Source: Chaetoderma sp. LZ-2023a (lineage: Eukaryota; Mollusca; Caudofoveata; Chaetodermatida; Chaetodermatidae). From it: a stretch of DNA of 64,000 bases. Below, piece by piece: positions 1-8,375 of this stretch. Under the pieces are notes generated by a model that did no database searches, was not told the origin of the DNA, and saw only the letters and a program-made list of their open reading frames with translations. Position 1 is the stretch's first letter, and every line of letters starts with the position of its first letter. The DNA lies in assembly GCA_034401795.1 (NCBI GenBank), contig CM067370.1:102428028-102492027 (forward strand). The letters are read 5' to 3'. Made by a program: the position numbers and the translations under genes.

Positions 1-1
1 C

Positions 2-1222
2 AAGAGTTTTCGAGTGGGAAACCGCATTCAGGCGAGGCGGTTCCTTCAGATGCGGGGCATGATGGTCTCCATGGAGCAGGTTATCCCGTACGCTGCTCTA
101 ATGCGAAGGCCTATCCAGTTGTATCTGATGTCTCTGTGGAAACAGAGAACAGAACCCCTGTCAAAACTGTTACCAGTTTTGAAGCCGATAATGTCGCATC
201 TTGTATGGTGGAAGGAGCGTCAGAATCTCCTAGTAGGGGTTTCGCTGCACCTACCCCACCCCCAGCTGTCCGTGTACACGGATGCATCGCTGGAGGGGTG
301 AGGTGCCTGCCTGGGAGAACACCAGGTCTCGGGCACATGGACTCTCCCGGAGAGTCAGCTGCATATCAATCTGTTGGAAATAATGGCAGTGGAACTGGCG
401 TTGGAAGAGTTCCTTCCGATGATCAGGGGCAAGGTGATATTGATACGGTCGGACAATTCGACAGTAGTATCATATATAAATCGCCAAGGCGGGACCAGGT
501 CGCCCACTCTGTGTATCAGAGTGTGGCACTTGATTCAATGGTGCAGGAATTACTCGGTTGTTTTGAAAGCAGCTCACATTCCTGGCCGATTGAACATTCT
601 GGCGGATGCTTTGTCTCGCAGACAGAGAATTCTGCCAACAGAATGGTCCCTCAACGCTCCAGTTCTGCGACGGATCTTCGAGCATTGGGGCAAACCCAAC
701 GTGGACTTGTTCGCCACAAAGAAAAATGCTCAACTCATGACGTATGTCTCGCCGATTCCAGATCCAAATGCCGGCGATACAGACGCTCTGGCGATAAGCT
801 GGAGAGGGATGCACGCTTACGCGTACCCACCCACCATTCTTCTACCGAAGGTATTGGTGAAGGTCAGGGAGGAACCAGGTCTGGTCCTGCTAATAGCGCC
901 GTATTGGCCGAGCAGGGCGTGGTTCACGGATCTTCTAGATCTGCTGGTGGAAAATCCTGTGCAGTTGCCCGAGATTCCGAACATAATCTCCCAGGCCAAG
1001 GGACGCTTCCTACACGAGCGTCCCGAAATGTTCAAATTGACTGCGTGGATGTTATCAAACAACATTCCACGTCGGAAGGCTTTTCTCGACAGGCTGCTGA
1101 TTTCATCGCGGCTGCGAGAAGGAGGTCAACCTTCAAGTCATATAACAACAAGGTTAACAGATTTGCAGACTGGTGTGAAGAAAAGTGTATTGATACCTTT
1201 CAATCCACTATTCAGCAAATAG
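2..1222 (+). pseudogene. DIRS reverse transcriptase C-terminus + RNase H (one in-frame stop, 5' truncated by window)
   Basis: Reading frame 2 is open from the window start to a TGA at 299-301 and again to 1222. The stop sits in the RNase H start motif (YTDASLEG, stop, GACLGEHQV), where the family has Trp, so a single TGG to TGA change explains it. RNase H acidic positions can be followed: TDASLEG near 280, LEIMAVELAL near 368-395, IRSDNSTVVSYIN near 440-480, and LADALSR near 605-625. The downstream segment VDLFATKKNAQL with DALAISW, YAYPP and IAPYWP (about 700-930) is the region that follows RNase H in DIRS elements and has been related to a Dam-like methyltransferase. I cannot judge activity. 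The frame overlaps the recombinase frame at its 3' end. Confidence 0.85.
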
Positions 1223-2064
1223 CAGACTTTCTCTGTAAGCTGTTCTTTTCAGGACTAGCTCCCGTCACAGTTGCTGGATACAAGTCAGCTTTGGCATCAG
1301 TTATCCCTTGTCTAGCCAACAGGGATAGTCCAGAGGTGGCCCAGTTAAATGTGATGTTGAAGGGAATGAGCAATCTCCGACCGAGACAACCGGTGGTCAT
1401 TCCAGCCTGGAGTCTATCTTTAGTGCTTAATGTACTGGCCAAGCACCCTTTCGAACCGTTGCGTTCGGCTAGTCTAAAGCATTTGACTCTAAAGGCGGTC
1501 TTTCTATTGGCAGCTTCCTCAGCTAGAAGGCGCAGTGAGATCCATGCGCTTTCGGCAGAGAGGGACCGATTTATTGTTTCTGGAGAGGGTCTGCGTCTTC
1601 TGCCAAGAGCAGAGTTTATGTCAAAGAACCAATCTTTGAGATATCCCAGCAAACCGATCATTATACCGAAGTTAACTAGGTTTGATCGTGATGCCAGTGT
1701 CTGGTGCCCGGTCCGTACTTTGACTAAGTACAAGAAACGGACTGACTCGTTACGGTCGAACGATAGACATCTATGGATCTGCCCTAAAAAGCCTTATGGC
1801 GCCGCATCCATGGATACTATCTCTCGTTGGGTGGTCGATTGCATTCAGACTACTCACGAGATGGCGACTGGGCACCAGGTGCAAGGTGTAAGGGCACACG
1901 ATGTCAGAGGAATAGCCGCCTCGACCGCCCTTTACAATGGTGTTCCGTTAGAGGACATCATGGCCGTTGCACAATGGCACTGTGAGTCCTCATTTACGGA
2001 TTACTATATGAGGGATGTGTCAGACTCAGCCAATCCACTCGCTTTAGCTGTTTTGAAACGATAG
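136..2064 (+). CDS. DIRS tyrosine recombinase (open frame; recognisable domain about 1080-2064)
   Basis: The recombinase resolves a circular DNA intermediate into the chromosome. The frame is open from an ATG at 136, but the part before about 1050 is the shadow of the RT/RNase H frame. Recognisable protein begins near GFSRQAADFIAAARRRST, an N-terminal core-binding region (SYNNKVNRFADWCEEK), and continues to the end. Catalytic-type residues are visible: the first Arg in ASSARRRSEIHAL (about 1515-1545), an H-x-x-R box in RAHDVRGIAAS (about 1893-1925), Trp-His in AQWHCESSF, and the presumed nucleophile Tyr in FTDYYMRD (about 1990-2015). No frameshift or stop interrupts the domain, so this module looks fresher than the RNase H frame. 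The true start is unknown; DIRS recombinases are usually expressed from an overlapping frame. Confidence 0.85.
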   Translation: METENRTPVKTVTSFEADNVASCMVEGASESPSRGFAAPTPPPAVRVHGCIAGGVRCLPGRTPGLGHMDSPGESAAYQSVGNNGSGTGVGRVPSDDQGQGDIDTVGQFDSSIIYKSPRRDQVAHSVYQSVALDSMVQELLGCFESSSHSWPIEHSGGCFVSQTENSANRMVPQRSSSATDLRALGQTQRGLVRHKEKCSTHDVCLADSRSKCRRYRRSGDKLERDARLRVPTHHSSTEGIGEGQGGTRSGPANSAVLAEQGVVHGSSRSAGGKSCAVARDSEHNLPGQGTLPTRASRNVQIDCVDVIKQHSTSEGFSRQAADFIAAARRRSTFKSYNNKVNRFADWCEEKCIDTFQSTIQQIADFLCKLFFSGLAPVTVAGYKSALASVIPCLANRDSPEVAQLNVMLKGMSNLRPRQPVVIPAWSLSLVLNVLAKHPFEPLRSASLKHLTLKAVFLLAASSARRRSEIHALSAERDRFIVSGEGLRLLPRAEFMSKNQSLRYPSKPIIIPKLTRFDRDASVWCPVRTLTKYKKRTDSLRSNDRHLWICPKKPYGAASMDTISRWVVDCIQTTHEMATGHQVQGVRAHDVRGIAASTALYNGVPLEDIMAVAQWHCESSFTDYYMRDVSDSANPLALAVLKR

Positions 2065-2760
2065 TTAGTGACCACACTGCTCTTCACCCTTTTTTCACTT
2101 TGGTAAGAAAAGAACCTAAAGCAGGCATGGTCAAGCGAGAGGATGACAACCAGATTGTGTCACTGATGGCCAGACCAGTGAATGGTTGGAGGCGGTACGT
2201 CTGGAGTCCAATTATCATAAGGTAATTCAATAGTGAGAGTTTTTTGTATCATGGATGTGTATCATGTTCATTCATCTTATATATTCATGCTCATTCCCAG
2301 GCTAATACATGGAATATGCAGGGAGCAGTTAACCCTCTTGGCATATTTGTGTTTCAGGCGAGATACATGTTCGTGAGTTCTCTCTCTTTTCTTAGGAGGA
2401 AAAAGGTGGGGGGAAGGGGGCGGTGATGCGAATGTGATTCGGTTCCGTGAACTTGATGGTCCTTTTAGGTCTCCGTTAGTCAAGTTTGAAGTCTAAAATC
2501 TTTCTCCAAGGGCCAAAATTAGCATTTATGGCTTGCCCCTTCCCACCAGGTTACTGATCAAATCTGGTGTATATCAGAAGTAACAGAATGGTGAGTATTG
2601 TTCGAAGGAGAATGAAGGAAATGTCAATTTCCCTTTCTCCGAGATCTAACAATACTCACCATTCTGTTACGGACCCAGCCTCCCAGCCCCACGGAGGCAA
2701 GCCATAGTTTTCTCTTGTTTGGTGGCAATTAAGTTAGGAGGGTTTGTAAAGCAAAAAACA
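2065..2760 (+). other. 3' untranslated part of DIRS copy 1, with a 23-bp-arm hairpin
   Basis: No gene. It contains a perfect inverted repeat: arm 2580-2602 (starts GTAACAGAATGG) and arm 2648-2670 (ends CCATTCTGTTAC), separated by 45 bases that are themselves partly complementary. The right arm followed by GGACCCAGCCTCC resembles the layout of the internal complementary region in DIRS copy 2 (TTAC followed by GGCCCACCTC), so it may be this copy's internal complementary region. That is inference. Confidence 0.5.
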
Positions 2761-2835
2761 AATTGGTATGGCCTTATGCTATAAATAACATTAGTATTAT
2801 TGTGATCATTAACATAATTAATAACACTTATTATT

Positions 2836-4263
2836 AGCCCACCTGGCCTGACGTATCCTTAGGGCATAGAGATCCAAGTTTGGTAAAACGAAGACGATCA
2901 GCCATTTGGCCGGTGGCCATCTTGGATTTTGCCGGATTTTTAGAAATGTCTTTAAAAATCTTCTCGGAAACCGCTTGAGGGATTGGAACAAACCTCATGA
3001 AATATGATGTAGGAAAAGAGCTGAACCAAGAAGGGAAATATGATCTAGGATAAGAGCTGAACCAAGTTTGTTAAATGGAACTTTATTGGTCAAATGGTTT
3101 GGCGGCCATCTTGGTTGACCTAGTTTTAGTGAAAATGGCGTCTTCTCCAGAACGGCTGAAGGCATCAGGCCGAAATTTTACAGATATGATTAGGGACCAA
3201 GTGCAATTAAAGCTTTTTCAAGAGAAGTTGATCCGTCAAAAACATGGCCACTCCTGGGCCAATCAAAATATAGCGTTTGGTGGCCATATTGGATTTTTTT
3301 TATTTGATGGATTTTGAGGCTGAAATTGGTTTTATGTAGGTTTTTGTGTATTCTCTGATCTCAAATTTGCAAGTTTCGAAACTGTCGGATAAATGGCATG
3401 GCGGCCATCTTGGATCATTTTCCCGCCAAAAGCTCCCATTCTAAAGCAATGGGAAATCTAAAATGTCTTCTTGAGAACTACTGGGCCGATTTCAATTATA
3501 TTTGGCAGGAAGCATCCTTAGGGCATAGAGATTCCATTTTGTTCAAATGAAGCCGATCAGCCGCGGAAGCGATCATGCCGAAATTTGTGATATATGATTA
3601 AGAACTAAGGGCCAACTAAAGTTTGTTCAAGAGAAGTTGATCTGTCAAAACACCTGGCCGCTGTGGGCCAATCAATAAATAACGTGTTTGGCGGCCATAT
3701 TGTATTTTTTTATTTGATGGATTTTGAGGCCGAAATTGGATTTATATATGTTTTTGTTTATTGTGCTTTCAAATTTGCCATTTTCGAGACTAAACGGTTT
3801 AGCGGCTATCTTGGATCATTTACCCGCCAAAATCTCCCATGCTAAAGCAATGCGAAATTCACAATGTATTCTCGCGGCACTGGATTTTGGTCGATTTTTA
3901 GAAATCGCTTTAAAAATCTCCAAAACCGCTTGGGGGATCAATTCAAAACGCATGAAATATCATCTAGGGCAAGAGTGGCACCAAGTTTGTTCAAGAGAAA
4001 TTTATTTGGCCAAATGTAGAACCACAGCGGATTGGGCCGAAATTTAGGAGATATGATTAGACACCGAGTGCCATTAAAGTTTTTTCAAGGGAAGGAGTTA
4101 CGTCAGAAACATGGCTGCAGTGGACCAATCAAAATGTAGCTTTTTTGGCGACCATATTGGACTCAAACTCATTTAAAAGTCTACTGCTAAACCACCCACC
4201 AACAATTTTGACAAAAATGCATAGTGCTCCAGGTGAGCGACACAGGCCCCTTGGGCCTCTTGT
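2836..4263 (+). repeat. Family A repeat (A1 core), nearly full copy
   Basis: It begins AGCCCACCTGGCC (a decayed version of the family start AGCTCACCTGGCC) and ends with the family 3' end GGTGAGCGACACAGG then CCCCTTGGGCCTCTTGT. The interior is made of A1 units carrying AACCGCTTGAGG, GGCCATCTTGGAT, ATATTTGGCAGGAAGCATCC and GGGCATAGAGAT. No conserved reading frame runs through the units, so small ORFs here are repeat translations. Confidence 0.85.
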
Positions 4264-4835
4264 TATTATCCCCATGTTCTAAAAAAAATGTCGGATATTG
4301 TAATCGCCTCCATCAGTGTCTCTCCGTCCATCCATCACGCTATCTCCTCCCAAACTTTTGGGTGGAATTAAATCAAATTTTGTGTGTGGGTTACCCATAT
4401 GATTCCGCTTTACAATACAATATTTAGATTTAGCTCTGCCCCCCAAGGGTGATGTGGTTGGGGCGCTGTTTGGGTGGGGATGTGGCAGAGGTCAAAAGGT
4501 TAAATTAGTTGTAATGCAACTCCTCTGAAATCATTAGACAGAACTCAACCAAATTTGATATCTGAGTTACCCATTTGGATTTGCCTCCTCCCCCAGGGGG
4601 TGGGGAAGGGTCAAAAGGTCGAATTTTAGCCTGTGGAATTTGATTAATGCATTTCCGAAGCTGTTGGACAGAATTCAACCAAATTCGGTCTGTGGGTTAC
4701 CCATATCAGTGTGGAGTACATGAGCACATTGACATTTGGCCCCGCCCCAGGGGTGGGGGTCAAAAGGTAAAAATTTGGTAATGCAACTTCTCTGACACTG
4801 TTGGACGGAATTCAACCAGGTTGTGCACAGGGTGC
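4264..4835 (+). repeat. Family B repeat, 3' truncated
   Basis: It starts directly at the end of the family A copy with the family B head (ATCCCCATGTT, ATATTGTAATCGCCTCCATC, CTATCTCCTCCCAAAC), followed by about four units carrying GACAGAATTCAACCAAAT, GTGGGTTACCCATAT and GGGGTCAAAAGGT. The 3' hairpin end seen at 10304-10337 is missing. Confidence 0.75.
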
Positions 4836-4936
4836 AGGTAGATTTTTTCGCTAGTAAATCATTCGTACTTATTAGACCATTGAATATCGCATACACAGTG
4901 CATTACTGTGAAATATTTGTGACTTTGAAGGGTAAA

Positions 4937-5372
4937 ATGAAGTGTCGACAAACATTAGAAACATTCTTTAAAAGACCAGATGATGATGCATCAATGTCAT
5001 AATCACAAAATATTGCCGAATCAGCATCAGAAAGCAGCCAACCTGCGGAAAGCACAATTGCTGAAAATTCGCCCCTGGATAATTTGGCCTCAGTTAAAAA
5101 GATTAAAAACCAGTGTAACTTTCAGGCATCGTGGCATAATAGCAGAGAATGGCTAGTATTTAATAAAGAAGTGTGTAATGCTCTGCCAATACTGTGTCAA
5201 TCATAGTAGCCTAGGCAGGAAAAAATTAATTTCATACTGGATGTTATAGTTTAAGGCTGAGTAATGTTGAATGCCATGAATCGACCAGTGAGCACAAATC
5301 TTGTGCAGCTGCAGCTTTATCAGCAAAGGCAAAGTTCACTGAATGGCAAATTGTCAGTCAAACAGTAAATAG
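4937..5372 (+). pseudogene. hAT-type transposase N-terminus (TTF/BED-like zinc finger) fossil
   Basis: From ATG 4937 the frame reads MKCRQTLETFFKRPDDDASM, hits TAA at 5000-5002, and continues in frame to TAG 5204-5206 through NQCNFQASWHNSREWLVF and ILCQ. After a frame change the sequence SNVECHESTSEHKSCAAAA is readable at about 5255-5320. The order 'Q-x-SW....WL.F....C' then 'CHES..H' is the pattern of the TTF-type zinc finger at the start of some hAT transposases and of the domesticated ZMYM1-like proteins. Family assignment is from pattern recognition. With stops and a frameshift it cannot encode a working protein. No catalytic hAT domain follows. Confidence 0.5.
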
Positions 5373-5838
5373 GTGAAGTCAGTTCTTGATCAACACAGAA
5401 TGGTGTACAAACCATGGGTTAAGATTTTGTTTTAGGTCAACCTACTGTGTTATATCTCGGCATGGCTTCACTCTATTGGGACTAAACTTGGACACCTGCT
5501 TCCTAGTATCAATACGATAAAGCACAATGATATTGAGGTCAAAGGTCATGGTCAGTGCACCATTTGACTTGTATAAAATAGAGACTAACGGTATTCTTCT
5601 GCTTAGCTTATTATGCCTTTATTTCGGAATTGGCCAAATTATTGCAACTAAGCATGGGCATTCAGTTACCTCGGTGCAGCGCAAAGACATTCAGACTTCT
5701 GAGGTCAAGGTCATTGATCTAGATTTGCTTTTGGAAATACATAATGCCAATATCCCATCAGTGTAACACTGATGTCTTGTTTATTTAGTCAGTGCGTTGT
5801 TAATTCATGTGTGGTTCATTAGTTGCTCTTGATGAATA
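5373..5838 (+). other. Degenerate GGTCA-rich repeat, no gene
   Basis: Sequence of the type TGGGACTAAACTTGGACACC with ATTGAGGTCAAAGGTCATGG, similar to 25236-25794, suggesting a shared old repeat. It contains a perfect direct repeat AGGTCA-A-AGGTCA at 5536-5548. A 79-codon ORF here shows no recognisable protein. Confidence 0.4.
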
Positions 5839-6078
5839 TAACCCTTTAACCCTCATATCAGCCAAAAACGGCTTCTCCAGTAGTCTTGAAAAATGTCAAT
5901 TTGCAGACCAAGAGAAGACAATTTTTGAAAATTTACCACTGGAATGACTGGCTCGATAACCGAGCCAGTCATTCCAATGGTAAATTTCCAAAAATAGGCT
6001 CTTGGTCTGCAAATTGACATTTTCTATGAGAAAATAGATTTAAATTTTCTTTAACAAATTCAAGGCTTAAAGAGTTAA
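5839..6078. repeat. TTAA foldback MITE
   Basis: Long palindrome. The left half (GCAGACCAAGAGAAGAC, AATTTACCACTGGAATGAC) is mirrored by the right half (GTCATTCCAATGGTAAAT, CTTGGTCTGCAAATTGACA). Ends read ACCCTTTAACCC and AGAGTTAA. Better copies have TTAACCCTTTA at one end and TAAAGGGTTAA at the other, as expected of a piggyBac-type non-autonomous element with a TTAA target duplication. Confidence 0.75.
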
Positions 6079-6160
6079 CCTACATTACAGAATATCTAAG
6101 CTAAATATTGCCAATGGAAAGAATCAAAATTAAATGAAGTTTCAAACTTACACATATATA

Positions 6161-7817
6161 CACCTGTGCAAAAGTTAAGCACCACCCTATTTTTACGCAC
6201 ATGCAAGGGTATATTCATGTGCTATGAAGAAAGCAATAGCATAAACATTTATGTACCCATCCATCTTAGTGCAAGAGGTAATAATGCAACTAGAGGAATG
6301 CTGATTATGATGGTGGGGAAACACTGTATGTTTTTGTTTGAACTTGAAAACGAGGCCTGAATATGGTTACGTTGACATAACTGACAACTATTGCCCTACA
6401 GTTGACACACGTGGCTAGATTGTCATTAATGGTGTCTGAAAACGAAGTTTAACATCTGTGCACGAGTTTGAGACTGTCATTATTAATACCGGGTATATCC
6501 ACCTTGTGCCTGGATGACGGCCTGGACACGACGTCTCATGCTGGTCACCAACCGACTGATATGCCATTGTGGTATTCGTTGCCATGCAAGATGGAGTGCG
6601 TCTGTTAATTCCTGTAGGTTCTGCACAGGAGGATCCCTCCTTCTCACCATGTTTCCCAGAATGTCCCAGATATGCTCAATAGGGTTCATGTCAGGGCTCC
6701 TTGCTGGCCATGGTAGGGTTTCGATGGCATTCTGGCGGAGGTATTCATGCACAGCTCTAGCACGATGTGGTCGGGCGTTGTCATCCATGAATATAGGGTG
6801 GGTTCCAGGTGCATGATTTACAAAATGAGGGACCACAACTCTATCCAGTATGGAATCTTGATATCTTTGTCCATTTAGTGTTCCAGGTACAGTCAACAGA
6901 TCCAGCTTACAATCAAATGAGATGCACCCCCATATCATAACGGAACCTCCACCAAATGGAACTTCTTCCATGATGTTACATTGGTCGTACGCCGTGCGTC
7001 TGGACCTCCATACACGAGTTCGACCATCTGTGGCATGAAGCAGGAACCGACTTTCATCGGACCAGTGTACCCGTCTCCAGGATCTCATGTTCCAGTGTCT
7101 TCTTTCGTTGCACCACCTCAGACGCTCCTCTTTGTGGTGTGCAGTGAGGAGAGGACGTCTGACAGGTCTCCTAGCTTTCATGCCAGCAGCATACAGTCTC
7201 CTTTTGACGGTAGACATTGACACTCTATTGCGCGTTTCCCATTGCTGGCTGAGCACTCTGCTGTTGGTGAATGGAGATCTCCTAACAAGGCGTACTAGGG
7301 CTCGATCATCACGGGCAGTAGTCTTCTTCGGTCTTCCAGATCTAGGCCTGTCCTTCACATCGTTAGTTTGCCCATGTTTTGCAATCAAACGACTGATTAA
7401 AGTATGGTTAATGTTCAGCTGTCTGCCAATCTCTCTGCATGACATACCAGTGGTATGCATGCCTATGATTTGCCATTTCACACGATCACTTAACCTTCGT
7501 CTTGCCATAGCGGTTCACAATCAAGAGCTAATTCTCTCTGTACAAATAAACCACGGTCATGAACACAAAATTCCTAATCTTGTCGCCTAAATCTGTATGT
7601 AATGTTCTACACCTCAAACTGGACTTTTACATAACTGAACACGTGTGCTGTTTCCCGCCACGCACGGACATCAAGCGGCGTGAAGTCATGCATGCATGTG
7701 CATTTCGTACTTGGAATTATGTCAGCTAACGCGGGGACAAAAAGTATGGCAGCCTAGTTGTACCATCATGTTTCTACGTTCTATTGTTTTTGCTGGTGCT
7801 TAACTTTTGCACAGGTG
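6161..7817 (-). mobile_element. Tc1/mariner transposon, intact copy (1657 bp)
   Basis: Terminal inverted repeats of at least 24 bp (CACCTGTGCAAAAG, TTAAGCACCA at the left; mirror image TGGTGCTTAACTTTTGCACAGGTG at the right) are flanked on both sides by TA, the Tc1/mariner target duplication. The element holds one uninterrupted transposase on the minus strand. A second copy of the same length lies at 56007-57663 in the opposite orientation. The two are almost identical, so both inserted recently. Confidence 0.95.
6483..7508 (-). CDS. Tc1-like transposase, 341 aa, intact
   Basis: Cut-and-paste transposase that binds the element ends and integrates at TA. The N-terminal half has paired-type helix-turn-helix DNA binding ([38 protein letters not shown]), then the linker [10 protein letters not shown] resembling an AT-hook. 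The catalytic domain carries the DDE triad: first Asp in VHWSDESRF (about residue 150), second in [10 protein letters not shown] (about 243), and Glu in [15 protein letters not shown] (about 277). Spacing of 34 residues between second Asp and Glu fits the DD34E class of Tc1. Length is typical of Tc1 transposases. The start MARRRLSD is shared with the second copy. No stop or frameshift, so it may be active. Confidence 0.95.
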   Translation of the reverse strand: MARRRLSDRVKWQIIGMHTTGMSCREIGRQLNINHTLISRLIAKHGQTNDVKDRPRSGRPKKTTARDDRALVRLVRRSPFTNSRVLSQQWETRNRVSMSTVKRRLYAAGMKARRPVRRPLLTAHHKEERLRWCNERRHWNMRSWRRVHWSDESRFLLHATDGRTRVWRSRRTAYDQCNIMEEVPFGGGSVMIWGCISFDCKLDLLTVPGTLNGQRYQDSILDRVVVPHFVNHAPGTHPIFMDDNARPHRARAVHEYLRQNAIETLPWPARSPDMNPIEHIWDILGNMVRRRDPPVQNLQELTDALHLAWQRIPQWHISRLVTSMRRRVQAVIQAQGGYTRY

Positions 7818-7879
7818 TATATATGCATGGTTGGTTGTCAGATGAAATGCCATATAAAAGTGTTCAAGATTTTTACAGT

Positions 7880-8240
7880 TGATCTCAATGGAGGAATTCA
7901 GTTTCTCAGTCAGTCATATGACGTTATAATCAACTATGTGGCGTGTAGGATGATGTTATAATCAATTACGCCATAAAGGACGTAGCTAAGTTCATCACGA
8001 ATGAGTAACTGATGACACACTAAGCATTGTTGTACGAATTGTATGGCTTTACTATTTAAAGTATACTCTTGAATATTTTGAAATTAATTTGATTGTGCGC
8101 TGTTGCTGCCATATGTATGTTTCCTGGAAATTGATGGTCAGTGAGTTCAGGGATCGATCGATCCCAACATGGGCGAAGTGTTGTTGGAGCTTAGCTGTTG
8201 CTGACTATATCTTTTATGTAAAGCTAAAATTGGGTTTGTT
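7880..8240. repeat. Family D foldback MITE abutting a CNDP2 splice acceptor
   Basis: Contains family D landmarks: GACGTTATAATCAACTA, TTGAATATTTTGAAAT with GCGCTGTTGCTGCCATA, GGATCGATCGATCCCAACA and AAGCTAAAATTGG. The last landmark ends about 15 bases before the acceptor at 8250-8251, so the pyrimidine tract of that acceptor lies at the element edge. Confidence 0.7.
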
Positions 8241-8251
8241 TTTCTGTCTAG

Positions 8252-8375
8252 ACATATTGATAAGAATGCTGAGAAATATATCAAAAGACTTGCTGAGGTT
8301 GTTGCCATCCAGAGTGTGTCAGCGCTACCAGAAAAACGTGGCGAGTGTAAGCGCATGATGGAGTGGGCAAAAACA
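8252..8375 (+). CDS. CNDP2: CNDP2 exon a ([20 protein letters not shown])
   Basis: Acceptor TTTTTCTGTCTAG, donor GTAAGT at 8376. The exon opens with the last base of a split codon and encodes the N-terminal helix ending in [12 protein letters not shown]. It corresponds to roughly residues 10-50 of the family protein. There must be a further short exon upstream carrying the start codon. Confidence 0.93.

Larger units (their letters stand above)
1..2835 (+). mobile_element. DIRS-type tyrosine-recombinase retrotransposon, copy 1 (left end outside window)
   Basis: The region carries, in order, the C-terminal part of a DIRS-type reverse transcriptase, an RNase H domain, a DIRS-specific linker/methyltransferase-like region and, in an overlapping frame, a tyrosine recombinase. 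This gene order with overlapping frames is typical of DIRS elements, which integrate with a recombinase instead of a DDE integrase and lack LTRs. The left terminus and most of the RT lie before base 1. The right boundary is uncertain. It is drawn where family A repeat sequence starts near 2836. The untranslated tail (2065-2760) holds a strong hairpin at 2580-2670. Confidence 0.85.

Noticed and set aside
136..1050. Upstream half of the recombinase frame as a separate protein
   Set aside because: It overlaps the recognisable RT/RNase H frame and has no protein similarity of its own.
7087..7590. 167-codon ORF antisense to the Tc1 transposase (also at 56234-56737)
   Set aside because: Shadow of the conserved transposase frame on the other strand.
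8007..8020. Second hammerhead (ACTGATGACAC)
   Set aside because: No GAAA core at a suitable distance and no pairing stems; it is part of family D.
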